DNA of 64,000 nucleotides from Neurospora tetrasperma FGSC 2508 (GCF_000213175.1 NW_009799102.1:1387309-1451308), one strand, 5' to 3'; positions 13,413 to 26,198 are shown, numbered from the stretch's first letter. Numbers and translations: made by a program. The notes: generated by a model not told the origin, from the sequence alone.

Positions 13413-15391
13413 CGTTCCACCCGTCTTGTCCATGTTACTTGTGTTCGTTCATGTCTTCCTTACGGTCTCTTCGGTATCCAATTTCCCACCAACTCCTGCC
13501 ACGCACAGAATGGCACAGAATAGCACAGTAACACTACTATAACACAGCACATCGACCGATCGATCGGTCCATACATCTGTCTATCCAGCCAGCATTACCG
13601 GCTCTGTTCCGCTCGAGTTTCTACACTAGAATAACAACTCAAACCCAAGCTTTCCAAGTTCCAGGATCTCCAAAAGACACCCCATTAAACTTGCGTCTAC
13701 TGGAGATACGAATGAGGTCGCCGTTGGTTCGTGGGTTGGTGGGGCAAGAAGCCTACCAACTCACTGGGTTTGTCATATTCAGATCCAGATCTCGAAGACG
13801 GGTGGATAGCCCGAGATCGCCTACAAGGAAGGTAAGTACTTGAGATTCGAGTCTTGGCCAATAGCGATGACGATAACGATGATGATGATGATGATGATGA
13901 TGATGAGGCTGAAGAGGATGAGGATGGTGATGATGTCGATGATGATATCGATGATGAAGTCAATGATGATGGTGATGGATACTCGGTACTGCTTCACCAG
14001 AGATATGGAACCCAAACGCCGATGACGGACAAGTGATGTCTATCTAATACATCCAGGTATTTTACAAGATATCTTGGTTGTTGAAAGGTTCAGTGATTTG
14101 ATAGCGTTGAAGTGTGCTGCTCTTGGTCGCTGCGGAACCGCTGTCCGCTGCCAAGTCCAAGATCCCTTAGTTGGTATCACGGTGCAAAACATACGACAAT
14201 CACGCCGTCATCACGAGATGGGTGTTATCTTTTCTGTTTGATGCTTTCAGTGATTGTTGATCATTTCTATCTATAGTACATGATAAAGAAAGTGCATCTG
14301 TGAAGATCGCCGTTCTTTGCATTCTTTCCATCCTTCCTTGTCCCGTTTTCATTTTCCAGTCATGAGCATCGTCATTCTTCTCTTTTTATACCTGTAGACT
14401 CTAGGACCCCCCGCTTTCCAAAGTTGAGTGTATAATGATGTAAACTGTACAGAAAATGTCGAGAAAAGAAAAGTCGTAATACATAAGTTTGCCCAAAATA
14501 GTACAAGATCTCCCGCGATGACGCCGAACTATTGAAAAAACCAAACCCGCTTGTGATAGGATGAAAATGCTCGGCAGAAAAATGAAAACGAAAGAAAAAA
14601 AATAATGACCCGCATTTGAATATCCACCTATTCGCAGTAGCTTCTCTCGCTAAAATCATCGCTGATAAGTACCGGACAAGCTCAGAAAGTGCCTAAGCCG
14701 TGTCTGATGTCAGGTCTGGACTTGTGCCCCCTTTCATAGTGATGCTGATGATAAATGGCGTGGTGTGGACAACCGGGTCCAGAGGTTGGAAATGACGTCA
14801 TATGGCGGGTGCACAAAGACCGTTCCCAGTTCGGGCTTCCTCAGGCAGCGTTTGGGAAGCCGGTGATTTGCCAGAAACAGTCGTGTTCACACAATACTCC
14901 TCAGCATCTTTCCGACCCGCTCGGCTGGCCTCGCTGCTCCTTCCGCGTGGCTGAGTAACACCGACAAAAATCAATGATGCAGGAGCGCGGAGAACAGAGA
15001 CTGCGCAAAAGGCCAAAGACGGCAAGGAACGCCAAAGACCCTGCAGCGAGCGACGCCATGACGGACCCTGAATTTTGGCGGGGTGCCACGGGAGACTCAC
15101 TCCGGCCAATCAGAGGGCGAAGTTGGGTTGCAAGCCCATGTCTTAGACTAGAGCCCCTCCCTTTCTGGCCTGCCCAGCCCAGCCTGTCCAGTAGCGTGCT
15201 GCAACAGCAGACGTCATCACTGTGAAAGTGATTGCATCGCGCTCTGATGACGGAGTCGAATGCAATTTGGCGATGTGATCGACAAGACAAAAAAATGTCT
15301 AGTTCCTGCACGCTATGACGGTAGATTGGACCCTGAATTTCAGAAGCGATGACGCTTTTGCCAATCAGGAACACACGGGTGTTTTCAGCAT
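13413..15391. other. Spacer between the gap and rpn-4
   Basis: About 2 kb that holds the 3' UTR of the minus-strand zinc-finger gene on its right side. It contains a GAT-rich tract (listed separately). A direct repeat of GCACAGAAT lies at about 13504-13523. No supported coding region or RNA gene was seen. Confidence 0.4.
13878..13978 (+). repeat. GAT trinucleotide tract
   Basis: Nine uninterrupted GAT units (13878-13904) followed by an imperfect GAT/GAG/GTC continuation to about 13978. On the plus strand this reads as an acidic 60-residue frame (Asp/Glu run, 13854-14036), but nothing else supports translation. Fungal intergenic microsatellites of this kind are common. Confidence 0.8.
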
Positions 15392-17536
15392 TCAACCGCT
15401 GCGACCCCCACGAGCCTTACGCTGCTTTCCACCATTGAACGGGACGTCTGGGTGGCACACCCGGAAATGTCGTGTAAGCGCATCCGCACGGCTGAAAGTC
15501 TTCTCGTCCGTGCAAATCTCGCAACGGACCTTCTTCTTACGTGCATTGTGGATCGTGTCCTCATGACGGGTAAGATCGTAAGGTCGGGAAAAGATCTGGT
15601 TGCACGGCTTGCCGGTGCTTGGGTTGATCCGCTCACAACGGTGGGGACCAGCTTGGGTATCCACTCTAGTCGAAGTCATGCCGTTTGGTTGCCTCGAGTT
15701 TAGCCCGTGTGCTTGACGATGGCCCTCTCTCTTGTGCTTCTGGAGAAGCTGAGGCGTGTCGAAGCGTAGAGGACAGCCGTGGTAGGTACACGTATAAGTT
15801 CCACCCTCAGCACGGGTATCCACCGGTCGCTGGACCACGTTGCTCCGGGGGGAGTCTGTGATACCAGTTTCCGCAGAGCTCATTCTTGATGTCGCCAGTG
15901 ACGGCACAGTGCTGGGCTGTCGGGGTTGGTTGACGAAAGAGTATTGCTGCAGAGTCTGAGGAAGCTGCTGAAGACCGTTGAAAGTTGGCATAGAGTCGAG
16001 GTTCGACGGGCTGAAGTTGAAGTTGAAAGTGGACATATCACCCAGATTTGGCAGCCCATCAAGCGACTGATGCGAGAGTGCCTTGCTCATCGCATCCGAG
16101 TTGAAGCCGTGGTTATCCGGCTGAGGGAAAAGGGGAAAGTTGGATTCACCTTCTGGCTCGTGGTAGTCCAGCAAGGCGTCCTTGGGCGAAATGGTCTTTG
16201 GTGTCATGTCCTGGTTGTGTCTCGCCAGCGACTGTTGCCAGGCGGCATCCTGTACTGCTTTACTATTTTCCCGCATCTGCTGCGCTGAGCCTAATCGAAC
16301 CTGCGGTGACGCCATGTTCAAAGAGGAGAAGTCGTGGAGAGTGGCAGAATGTGGAGATCCCTGACGGAACGGCGAGCTGTTACTCGACGCAGGAGACTGC
16401 ATCGCGCTCAAATGCTGGTTCGCGGTCTCGACCACTTTGTTGAAATTGTTGTTGCTTGTGGTCAGAGTCTGCTGTGGTGCCGGAGCAGAGGTTGTGATGA
16501 CCAGATCTGGGTGGTACAGCTCGTCGTTCATAATATCAGTCAAAGTCCGATCAAACTTGGGTGGAGCGTTGTTGTTGACAGCTACATCGTCAAATTGTAA
16601 GCTTTGGTCACGATCAGGGAGATCCGTATTTTCTTGGCTCTCACCATTCTTTTGCCGTCCAGAAACCTCGGCCTCACCTGCTGGCGTGGCAGATGAGTCA
16701 CTCATGATGGAACTCGCCACCGGCGCAGGCCGAGGCTTGTTGGAACCAACGGACTGCTCTTGCCGGAAAGACTTGTTGTTATTCTGCTTGGACACAGCAG
16801 GGGCACGCGCGTAGCCAGTGATAGGCACCGCATTCGAGTTGGCATAGCCGGGAAAGCTAGGATGAAGAGTGGCCGACGCCTTGGAGGGAACCAAGTGGTA
16901 GTTCAGATCCTCGAACCCGCTGAAATCGTTGAAGTCTGTTACGGCAATCTGCGGATTAGACGTGTTGTTCGAGTAAGGAGATGCCGGACCAGCTGAGCCA
17001 AGTGAGGAAAGGGAGGACTCGCGATGGTGACCATAGCGACCAGCCGACTTGGATGTCAGTTGGTCGGCGGGCTGTAGCCAGGTTTCCGTTTGCATCGGAT
17101 CGGCCCAAAGGTTGAACAAAGGTTCAGCAGCGCCTTGAGCGGCGCGGGGGACTGTGGTGGTGTTGGGTATGCTGTCAAAGGCAGACAAAGACGAGCCCTG
17201 CTGCGAGGTGGAGGAGTACGCAGGAAGCGAGTACGTCGACACGGGCGATGCAGTCAAACTAGGACAGTTGCTGTAGTCCTGGTCGAAGTCTTGGTCGAAA
17301 TCGCTGATGGTAGTGAATGCCGGACTGGAGTTGAACGAGGCCACAGACGACTGCTGGGGGTTGAAGTTGCTTGTCAGGTAGGCCAGCGGCTGCTGTTGCT
17401 GTGGCTGCTTCTGTTGTGGCAAGAGTGTTCGCTGTGGATAGCCGATCGTGCGATGTTGTTGCTGCTGTTGATGTTGATGTTGAGGGGAAGGAGATTGTAG
17501 TAAAGGCATCAAGGTAGGTTGCGGCATCAGTGGCAT
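15392..17536 (-). CDS. rpn-4: C2H2 transcription factor, Rpn4-like
   Basis: Predicted nuclear transcription factor of 714 residues in one exon. The C-terminus holds three finger-like modules: C583/C588-H601/H606; an elongated finger C634/C645-H658/H663 (HRCERINPSTGKPC then IFSRPYDLTRHEDTIH); and C672/C675-H690/H695. The long loop between the cysteines of the second finger and the SRPYDLxRHxDTIH block are what I recall of Rpn4, the yeast activator of proteasome genes, so I infer orthology; the rest of the protein is too divergent to test by eye. The N-terminus is Gln/Pro-rich (QHQHQQQQQH near residue 20), the middle Ser/Asn-rich and probably disordered, and a basic tail follows the fingers. 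The start at 17536 is the first in-frame Met. A PACE-like site lies about 90 bp upstream. Role in proteasome control is inference from the finger similarity. Confidence 0.82.
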   Translation of the reverse strand: MPLMPQPTLMPLLQSPSPQHQHQQQQQHRTIGYPQRTLLPQQKQPQQQQPLAYLTSNFNPQQSSVASFNSSPAFTTISDFDQDFDQDYSNCPSLTASPVSTYSLPAYSSTSQQGSSLSAFDSIPNTTTVPRAAQGAAEPLFNLWADPMQTETWLQPADQLTSKSAGRYGHHRESSLSSLGSAGPASPYSNNTSNPQIAVTDFNDFSGFEDLNYHLVPSKASATLHPSFPGYANSNAVPITGYARAPAVSKQNNNKSFRQEQSVGSNKPRPAPVASSIMSDSSATPAGEAEVSGRQKNGESQENTDLPDRDQSLQFDDVAVNNNAPPKFDRTLTDIMNDELYHPDLVITTSAPAPQQTLTTSNNNFNKVVETANQHLSAMQSPASSNSSPFRQGSPHSATLHDFSSLNMASPQVRLGSAQQMRENSKAVQDAAWQQSLARHNQDMTPKTISPKDALLDYHEPEGESNFPLFPQPDNHGFNSDAMSKALSHQSLDGLPNLGDMSTFNFNFSPSNLDSMPTFNGLQQLPQTLQQYSFVNQPRQPSTVPSLATSRMSSAETGITDSPRSNVVQRPVDTRAEGGTYTCTYHGCPLRFDTPQLLQKHKREGHRQAHGLNSRQPNGMTSTRVDTQAGPHRCERINPSTGKPCNQIFSRPYDLTRHEDTIHNARKKKVRCEICTDEKTFSRADALTRHFRVCHPDVPFNGGKQRKARGGRSG

Positions 17537-17626
17537 GGTAAGTGTTATGTATGAAGTGATATTGGAGTGGTAGGATAATATTGTGGTTTAGTTTGGTCGT
17601 AAGTGATAGCAATCGGTGGGAATACC

Positions 17627-17635
17627 AGTGGCAAA
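17627..17635 (+). promoter_or_regulatory. PACE-like site upstream of rpn-4
   Basis: AGTGGCAAA, one base from the yeast proteasome-associated control element GGTGGCAAA that Rpn4 binds. It sits about 90 bp before the start codon of the Rpn4-like gene. One near match in a promoter may be chance; the position is what makes it worth noting. Confidence 0.3.
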
Positions 17636-20002
17636 TTTAAGAGAAGGAATTCGAAGCACCGACACAGTTCTTATAATCGAAGAAGCGATGTCCCGGGAAT
17701 GGTGACTAATGTGCGCAGACGTAGTTGAGTCTGGTGGGGTGATGTTATGCCCCGTGGTGTCCGTCCAAAACTAATGATGTAAGAGGACGGGAGTGTGGTG
17801 CGGGCAGAGGAGGAAGTGGAAGGAATGTAGAGTGGTCCGGTACGTAGTGTGGGTACGTACCCAACTCGACGTTACAGTGGTACCTCCCATCAGGTACCTC
17901 CACCCCCCTGTCGACCTGGAAGACAGGCAGGCCCCGCCGGCTATGGGTCTAGGTGGGTGGGCACCGTGGGCGCGACCTTCGACAGTGGAGTTTGCAGGGA
18001 GCACAGGGCACTAGTGTAGCGGGTCGGGTGTTGGGGGTCGACGACTGGAGCGAAGCCTTGGAATGACCGAGAACAAGCAGGCCGACCAGGGTTGGGGTGC
18101 CCTGGGAGCGTGCATGAGCCTCGAACCTCTTGCCCTGCAGTTGGGTAACCACTTCTCTGCTGGGCTTCTGCTCGGCTTGTCGTAGCGTAGGTACTTTGGA
18201 GCCAAACGGGTTAGCGGATGCCCGTCACAGGAAAGCAGGGGACCAAACGATCAGAGGAGGTGATGACCAAAGAATGGAACCGCTGACGGAAGAAGACAAC
18301 GAATATGGGGTAAAAGGGCCACACCAAATGCGGGTATACGATCAACTCGCTGCTTTGTGAACTCTCCAACGCTGCAGGGTCCTGATGTCAGCCCGTGTCG
18401 AGTCCGGCCCGCCGTGTCGATGGCTTCGGTCGCATGCGATCTCGACAAGTGTTCGAATGTGGTCATAGCCCACAGGCTTTTCCCATGAAACCCGGCCAAG
18501 TCTTGACGTTTGACATTTGACGCACCGAACTGGCTGACTTTGATGGCTTCAACGGCTTGAGTCGTATAACCGTTGTGCATGCCTCTGGGCTTCTGTTGGC
18601 GTCGGCTACCTCGAGTCATTTGCTTTCGTCCAAGAGCAAGACCATGTAGCTTTCTGGCCGTGCTTCGACATTACTAGTACTGCCTGCTCAGCAAAGAGAG
18701 GTAGTGTACATGAGTGATGGCACGTCCACATCCTGACTGGTTTTCCTGGAGTTGCTGGTCAAAGCTGCGAACTATCGAGCCGGGGCGTGACTAATCGTGA
18801 CACACAAGGGCCAGGGCCCAAGGGCAGTCCATTGCTGAACATTTCGGATTTCCATGACACCTGGCCGACGTCGGCTCCAATGGAATGCAAACTGTGCGAA
18901 AAAGACGTTCCAGGTGGAAAGAAAATAACTAAGGAAAAAGAGGAGCTAGCCAAAGTCGCGCATACGCCGGCTGTGACGGGTCTGGGCCATGATGCCGTCA
19001 CTACCAGTCACGACGGCCGATTTGGTGTGGAGGGACTGAAGTGTGTGAATCGGGGAGTCGCGCGACAACAATTCGGCTGGGAGCTTTCGAGTCGGAAGAG
19101 CACGGGCCTCCACCGCAACTGATAATTGGAACACGCTAAGAGGGTCACTACGGGAAAAGTAAAGTTTTCTGGCCTCCAATAGCAGCAGAGTTTCGTATTT
19201 TTTGTAGCTGGTACCCCCACCCAAAAGAAAGTTGTCCGTAGATCCGTCCACATTCTTAGCACAGCCTCTTTTCATCACACGTCTTGGCAATTCCCATCCT
19301 GGATCGTCTAGTCCGCGGCACAGGGAAGCGGGACAGCGAGATCTGTCACTGGGGTACGAGAGTTTAGCTCTGACCTCTCATGTCGAACACTCACTGCTAC
19401 TGGCCCGTCCCAACAAAAGCGACCCTCTACATTCGAATCGAAACTCTTACTCGGCAGTTGGAAACTTATCTGTCAGGGACGCAGGGCTGTGCTAGGACCC
19501 CGAAAATCCCAATTGCACACGTCTCACAAATCTCATCTCGCACGTTTATCTCAGCGCTTTGCCACGGCCCATCAGTTGCTATAATCGGGAACAGCGGAGT
19601 CATCTCATGCTCCCTCATTGCCGTTTTTTGAGATTTAGGGCTGCCCCAGTACACTACATGGTCGACATTGGACTTTGAAACCACACTACAACCCTTTCCC
19701 AAGAGAATGAGCCACACGGGGAATCTACCGGATCACCGAGATCTTGCCCCCAAGATGCTAGTTGGAAAATATGCGTACTTCCCCAGGCTTCTCGGAGGAG
19801 CTAAGTGCCCGTGGCGGTTCCAGACCGGCTCTTCCATCCCCGATGCTTGTTACTTAGAGATGGGTTAAGCCCGTCTTCTCCTATGCTTTGGTGTTCTTGG
19901 CCAACTAATTACCAAAGACAGCTGTCATTATTCAGCTGGCTTTGCTGCTGCGTAGACATCTACTTCGTATCATCAAGCTTAGTGTACAACAAGCGCGGAG
20001 CA

Positions 20003-20019
20003 TAGTGTAGTGTAGTGTA
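20003..20019 (+). repeat. Three overlapping TAGTGTA units
   Basis: The 5-mer TAGTG occurs three times in tandem followed by TA, so the 7-mer TAGTGTA begins at 20003, 20008 and 20013. A fourth copy lies just left at 19980-19986. The same 7-mer recurs through the non-coding parts of the window (see findings). Confidence 0.85.
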
Positions 20020-23000
20020 TTGCTGGCATCGCGCAGTACCGCGGAGGTCTACAGTAACCAATCGGGGCGTGGGAATGATGTGGCGTTGCCGATGTGGCTC
20101 TTCCTTAGCACCTTGTCTGGTGGGTACACTGTTCGTTTAGCATCTTCAAGCTACCTCTCGGCTATACGAGGATAACTGTTTGACACAGATGATTTCGAAT
20201 ACTCTCATGGAGTTGTTGATTCGTAAGCTTTTCTTTCTTCGGAGCTATCTCTCAGCTCAACAAGAATTCTCAGAATCCTTTTGGGGTTGTTCAGTTGTCA
20301 TGGGACCTTGTGGTCGGACATTGTCATGTGTCCGCCGTGTCACATGATGCGTAAGGGAACCAGCTTTGGCACCTGTCCGTCGGCACAAGTTCAGCGAAAC
20401 CTCTCGAAGCCCCGGATAAGTTTTCTTTCATTCAAATTCACAGCATCGACCAGGCCCAATGAAAATGAGTCAGAATACGCAGTCGTATCTCTAGCCTATC
20501 CAGGTTTCCCGCTTTTAGACGACATCTTGGCGGCTTTCTCGTATCTTTTCCTTCAGCTGGTGGTGATACGCGGCCTGATAATCACCTCTAAATTCTGTTT
20601 AAGGGGACAAGGCAAGTAGCAGCGCACTGCAGCAAACTGAGTGAAGCGGCCGACTGCCCGCGTCCTACTGTGGCCGTGCTGCAGCACTTGGAACGTTTGG
20701 GCTTAACGCCCGCTTAACTCGTAGAATATCCGACTTCCGAAGAAAGGGCTTCTTGGGCCGCGTCTGCAACAGCCCAGCGGGAGGCCGACATTTTTAGGAA
20801 TTACATCTGCGATTGGTTCAGTTGCGATTTGTAGTTTGTTCAGCATCACATTTGATCATTATGGCATTTGTATCGACACTTCAACCGCCAACTTGAAGGC
20901 AGAACAAGTTTTATGCTGCGTCCTCGTAGCCAAACTCAAAAAAGAAAGTTACAGATGGCAGTGCGTGGACGGAAACGTGGAAGTACTATGTACGGACGAA
21001 ACAAAAATGGAAAGCGGATGAAGGTGGGGGAACCAGAATGGAATCTCTGACCCCCAGTCGGGAAAGGTGGAGCAGCCCAGGGCCCCGCACGGTCCCGATC
21101 CCCCGTCGGGTCGTGCGCGCAACGCCGAACACCTTTTTTTTGTGTTAGGTTGACGCCGCCCGTTCTGAACATTGCATCTTTTTGGGCAGTGTTTTTGTCT
21201 TTAACAGACTTTTCTCGGCAGCCCTATCAGCCCTTGCGTTACATACCATCGTACTTCACGCTACACTCAAGCCTTTCTTTCATTAACAATCATCGCATCG
21301 CTGAATTCGCGCCTGAGGCCAAGTTGGGCGGTGCGACCACATGGAACTGCGCCCGAAGGTATGACAAATAGGTAGTGATCACGTTCCCTTTGAGCGTTAA
21401 AACTTGAAGAGTAACATTGATTTGGAATACACAACCGCTTGTTGCGGTTGACAACGGTCGAAGATCATTTCCTTCTGCCATGAACATGGAACTCGGGTGT
21501 CTCGATCCGAGGGCCGACAACCTGAACAACGATTTCAGCCACAACTCAAGGATCGACAAAATTACCGATCTGGACGTTGCACAACCTGAACTAACTCGGT
21601 TGACAACACACCCATGGATTAGTACTATGTAGTTCTACGATATGTACTTGGAGCGTACACAGCCCAAAAAGACGACACCTCATTCCATGGCACCAGCTAG
21701 ACTCAAGGCTAGCATCGGAAAGATTCATATGTCAACCGTAAGCTCGCGTGTCACGAGTCACCGTTCACAGTCATTGTACTTCCTTTCTTGGACTCAACGT
21801 TATCGCCCGGGGATTCATAGAAAGAACGGGAGGCCTGCAAATGCCTTCAAGGTAGCACATTCACTTCAATGGAAGCTGTCGTTTGGAACAAGACAACCCA
21901 ATGCCCGCAAAGGCTCCCGATTACCGGAGAACGAATCAACCACTACACTACAACGATTTCTCAACGGAGCTCTCCCCGTCCTCTCCCCTCCATCGCACAA
22001 CTCATCACATACTAGGGAACAAGGATGTACCGGAAGTACTTTAGTGCCGCAAGTCCACATGTCAGCGTCGTAAGCGTGGTTCGGGTCCCGCACTGGATGG
22101 ATGCCCCCACCCCCTGTTCCCTAGCAACTCCGCGGCGGCGGCGGAACCGAACCGGCCTGTTGGGCCCAGACCGTTGCACGGTCAGACACGTGGGACAACG
22201 CAAGACACGCCAGGGCCCTTGTTTTTTCAGCCGAGGATGGCAGGGCGCTTGCAGGGCTATTACACTACAGGGCTTCTGCAAGGAACCTCCTGAGGCTAGA
22301 CCTGTCAATTCCAGTTGCCCGTGAGATTGGGTATAGCCTGAGGATACTAGTAGACACTGGTCGGTCGTGACGGTCAGACACACCGTGGTTATACGGTACT
22401 AGTGTACCGACATGAGTCTCAACATGCTGCTTGTTGATGCTTTTTTTGCGATTGGGAAGAACGAAGCCAATCGGGAGATGGCGCGGGCAGTCTTTGAGAG
22501 ATGCCCTTTTGCTTGTCCTTCTGTTCCATCGAGACCGATTTCGGAACGCCAAGTCAACGAGACGAATGTTGTGATTGTCCGGCCAACTGCACATCCTGGA
22601 ATCCCTTCTTGCATCTTGATAATTGTCTATCCTAGTTAGACGCCGGATAAATTGAGCGTCTTTACCTCTACTTGCTAATAAAACAAGTGGAATGATGACT
22701 GACTTTCGGACATCCCGCATCGCTTCTCACTTTTTCATACATTCTTTGCTTCTTGTTTTTCTTTACGAGCTAGGTACGGCAGTAGTATCGATCTCGCTCT
22801 CGCTCATAACTTCGGTAAAAACTTTGAGTAGCATGCAGCCAAGTCCTAAGCACAAAAAGAATTTTCCCATTCGGTGTGTAGCAACCCGAACAAACCCCCA
22901 TGAGTGAAAACTCTGATTTCGATTTCCGGTGGCAGCACAACAAGAATGGCATTGTGTGTTGGATCGGTTGGTGACGGAAAATGCAGATGCAGGGGCAGAT

Positions 23001-26000
23001 GCAAGTGGGGAACTGGACGAATGGGCTGCCCCCAAAGTGGTCTGTGCAACAAGCGATAGCCGTTCCGGTGCCGAACCCATGGTTCCATTCCATTGCTGCT
23101 GGTGGGTGCTGTGCCTCACCAAACTTGATTTCTTCTTCTTGGACTTTCGAATTGACATGTCTGATTCGTTCTTGTGAGTCTGAAAGATTTTTCAATAGCA
23201 CTTTTCTCTCTGTTCTCTCTTCACTGCCCACACTCATCACACCATGCATGACAGAAAGAGTTTTTTGAAACAAAGGTTACATCCAACCCGCGTCTTTTGC
23301 AGTGTCGCGAGAGACATGCAGGAGGATGTGCAACGCTCTAACCTAAAAAAAGAGGCCCAGATGCAAATGTCATTGGTGCAGTGTACAGTGCAGCTTGGCA
23401 TGCACAGCACCACATGCTTCTAGAAAATCTTGCTGTGGCTTTGGTTGTGAAGTTGTCTGCTTACCGGTTACCCGGTAGGTATTCCCGATACGTCTTCACC
23501 ACCTACACAAGTGTGGTGTATAGATCTCGGAATCCGGAATCAAGTTTCCTTCCTAAAGCTCGCAGTCATTGTAAATCCAAGAGTGAGAGTACTACACTAC
23601 TGTGGTATGTATGGCCAAGCCTCGGAATCCTTCTCCGTTGTTTCGGTTCTGACTCGAGTTTGCTACCATCTGCTTGGATAACCTCTTCGCCGGAGGGCTA
23701 CCTCCGCGCTAGACATTCATCCAATCACATCTCTCTCTATCAACAAAGTGTGGCAGTGTGGCAGTGCACCCAATGAATGAATGGCTTCTTCTTGGCTTTG
23801 GCTGACTGGAATGTCCTAGTGGTGGTCGAGACGTGACTGGTCGGTGGGCTCGAGAAATGTTTGGGTCTCGGCCCTTCGGAGTGCGGGTCTGATCCCACCC
23901 TCCACGTTCCCATAGGCCCACTAGGCTTCGGGACCGGGATCTCCATCTGGCTTACGGGTGAGGATCTCGAATGCCGAGAGAAAGCCCACTTTAATCCGAC
24001 CACTCGCATCTCAAGATTCCACATCGTTGCTCACTTTCTTTTGTCGCTCGTGTTTTTTTCCCCATCATTCATTCACTGTCTTTCGAGTTCGAACTGCTTG
24101 CTGCATTGTAGGATCACGACAAGAGTGAAGAAGACCGATTCTTTGAGGCTACGGAATACGAATCAATCGAAAGACAAATGTGGCCCGCCCAGCAACGCCA
24201 AGGCCTAGACCTACTCGGCAGCTCAAATGGGAAATCCACGACAATCCGGCTCAGAGTTCGAGATGGATCCAGACTGATCCTGACATCCAAGACATTGCTG
24301 CAATTTTAGTTCCCAGAGACGGCTGTTCCAGCCCGTCCAAATTGTGGACTTCTTCACTCTACACTAACCACGTTGCATCGCGCTAGATATGCTAGACATT
24401 CCATCCACAGTTCAAACTTGACAGCGGGAAGAGCGACGATGCATGACGATGCCGCGGGGAACAATGAGGAGCCGCAAGTCTGTCTCAGTTTAGGAAACTG
24501 GATACGACACGATGCAGCCTGGATTGATATGAATTCTGACGTCTAGACTATCGATTAACGTTGGAGATAAAGCTCCGTAGAGAGAGTTGGCAAGTGTAGT
24601 GCATGTTTACAAGCAAACAAAGTAGGCGACCAAGTCGAATGAAAGGTTGATGAATATCGATGACTGGGAATTTGACGGAAGAATGCCTGGATATAATCAT
24701 GGCATTTTAAAACATTTTACGTATATCTTCGTTACTTGGTAATTATGCAGGGACCTCGGACCTCCCCCTACCCAAACAAAGTTGGTCAGAACTCTAAACA
24801 TCACCGGCGCATTGCTTATCATTGGACACCGCACTTTACACGGGCATACATGCGGACATCGACCGTACGTACTGCCGAGAATGATTTGTGTTCCTAGCTG
24901 TCGCTGTCGCAGATGTCATATGTCGTGTCAATATGTACACACAGTAGGTATCGACATGCACACAAGACAAAACATGATTCCAGCTTCGTATCGCAACACC
25001 GCAATTGTGATTCCAAATGACCTACATAGTAAACTCGGCTTGAACATACCGAAACAGAATAAAGGAGAATACGTGGTGTCAAGGAAAGCGCTGTAGCCAA
25101 GCATCTTGGTGGTGACGAGCGGATCCGATTACCCCGGCTTAGTCACCACTTACATACCACTACGTACCCACCATGAACAAGATCCATACATACATAGTAC
25201 ATACATACTTCCAATTGCTTACCTATGTACTCTGAACCTATATCCGAAAACCATCGGGGTAGTGACTGTAAACGAATGATTCCATATCCCCTCCATCTAT
25301 CTCTATTCGGATTTAAGACCTCTAGCCATCGTGACACCAAATGACGGTTAATGATGCATTTATTCCCCCAGTAGATTACAAATCTCCCCAGCTTCCCCAT
25401 GATATCTAATATCCTTACTTGTTCTACCGCGATGCATCGACACAAGTTCTGCACATGACGCGGCTGCGGCGTGTACAACGAGGCACAGGCGGTTCTAAAG
25501 ACTTTAACCCCGACCAGACCGGATTCCGCGGAATCAGTGGAGCTCATTAGACTGTCCGCGGATTTCATGGCCGGGACGTATTGACGCTTGATAGGTAGGT
25601 AATCAAGGTTTTGGCAATTGGCAATGTTTTGATGGGATGAGTATGTCAAAACCCGGACAACAACAAAGTCAAGAAAACGGGGTCAGCAAAAGGTAGAAAA
25701 AATACCAATCTAGTCATTATCATTATCCTCAGGCATTGGAAATAGTGGATTGCTGCGTGCGTATGGGAATAAAGAAAAACACAAGCGAAAATTGAAACTT
25801 ATATAAAACGGTATATACATCCGACTATCTCACCTCTCATCGTCTCAAGTGCTTATACTCTTACTAGAATCTCCTCTCTCTCTCCGATTTCCTGGTCATA
25901 TGTGACTCCTAGCTCTCAGCTTCTTCCCTTTTCATATATCCCACTTGACATCCTCCATCGCGGGGAATCATCTGGCTTGCGAATGGGCTCCTTGTGGCTC

Positions 26001-26198
26001 ACCACATGCCATCCACTCTCTTCTTCGTTGATGCAGTGATATCGATTGTAGAAAGTGCGTGTATCGTCCTCACTAGGTGGCGTATATAATGCGACAGATA
26101 TGTAGTCGATAGTGTCCGCTTGTGCGTGTTGCCGTCCTTATTTGTTTCTAGAAGGACCGCATTGAATGTAAAATCCTCTCGCTTGGTCTTGATCAGAC

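Larger units (their letters stand above)
17537..26198. other. 8.7-kb interval without a supported gene
   Basis: The left end holds the rpn-4 promoter and leader, and the right end the 3' UTR of the RasGAP gene. In between, frames reach at most 168 codons and overlap one another on both strands; they lack domains, Met-proximal sense and splice partners. Base composition looks mixed rather than extremely A/T-rich, so I see no heavily RIP-mutated transposon. About 11 copies of TAGTGTA/TACACTA fall here, including three overlapping ones at 20003-20019. No tRNA B box, 5S rRNA or inverted-repeat element was recognised. Confidence 0.5.

Noticed and set aside
12231-13542. Several open frames of 320-420 codons on both strands
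   Set aside because: They consist almost wholly of translated Ns from the assembly gap.
13854-14036. 60-codon acidic frame (Asp/Glu run)
   Set aside because: It is the translation of a GAT microsatellite; no other coding evidence.
20146-20285. Possible degenerate direct repeat (AGCTACCTCTCGGCT and AGCTATCTCTCAGCT)
   Set aside because: The two 15-mers differ only by C-to-T and G-to-A changes, which recalls RIP, but the similarity outside them is weak and the unit is far shorter than RIP targets.
21642-22073. 143-codon plus-strand frame
   Set aside because: Random-looking composition and no support beyond its length.
22770-23273. 167-codon minus-strand frame
   Set aside because: No domain, overlapping frames on both strands, Cys- and His-rich in a way typical of random translation.
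24251-24275. tRNA B-box-like GTTCGAGATGGATCC
   Set aside because: No matching A box or cloverleaf arms at suitable distance.
25143-25649. 168-codon minus-strand frame
   Set aside because: No recognisable family, poor codon bias compared with neighbours, no splice or start context.
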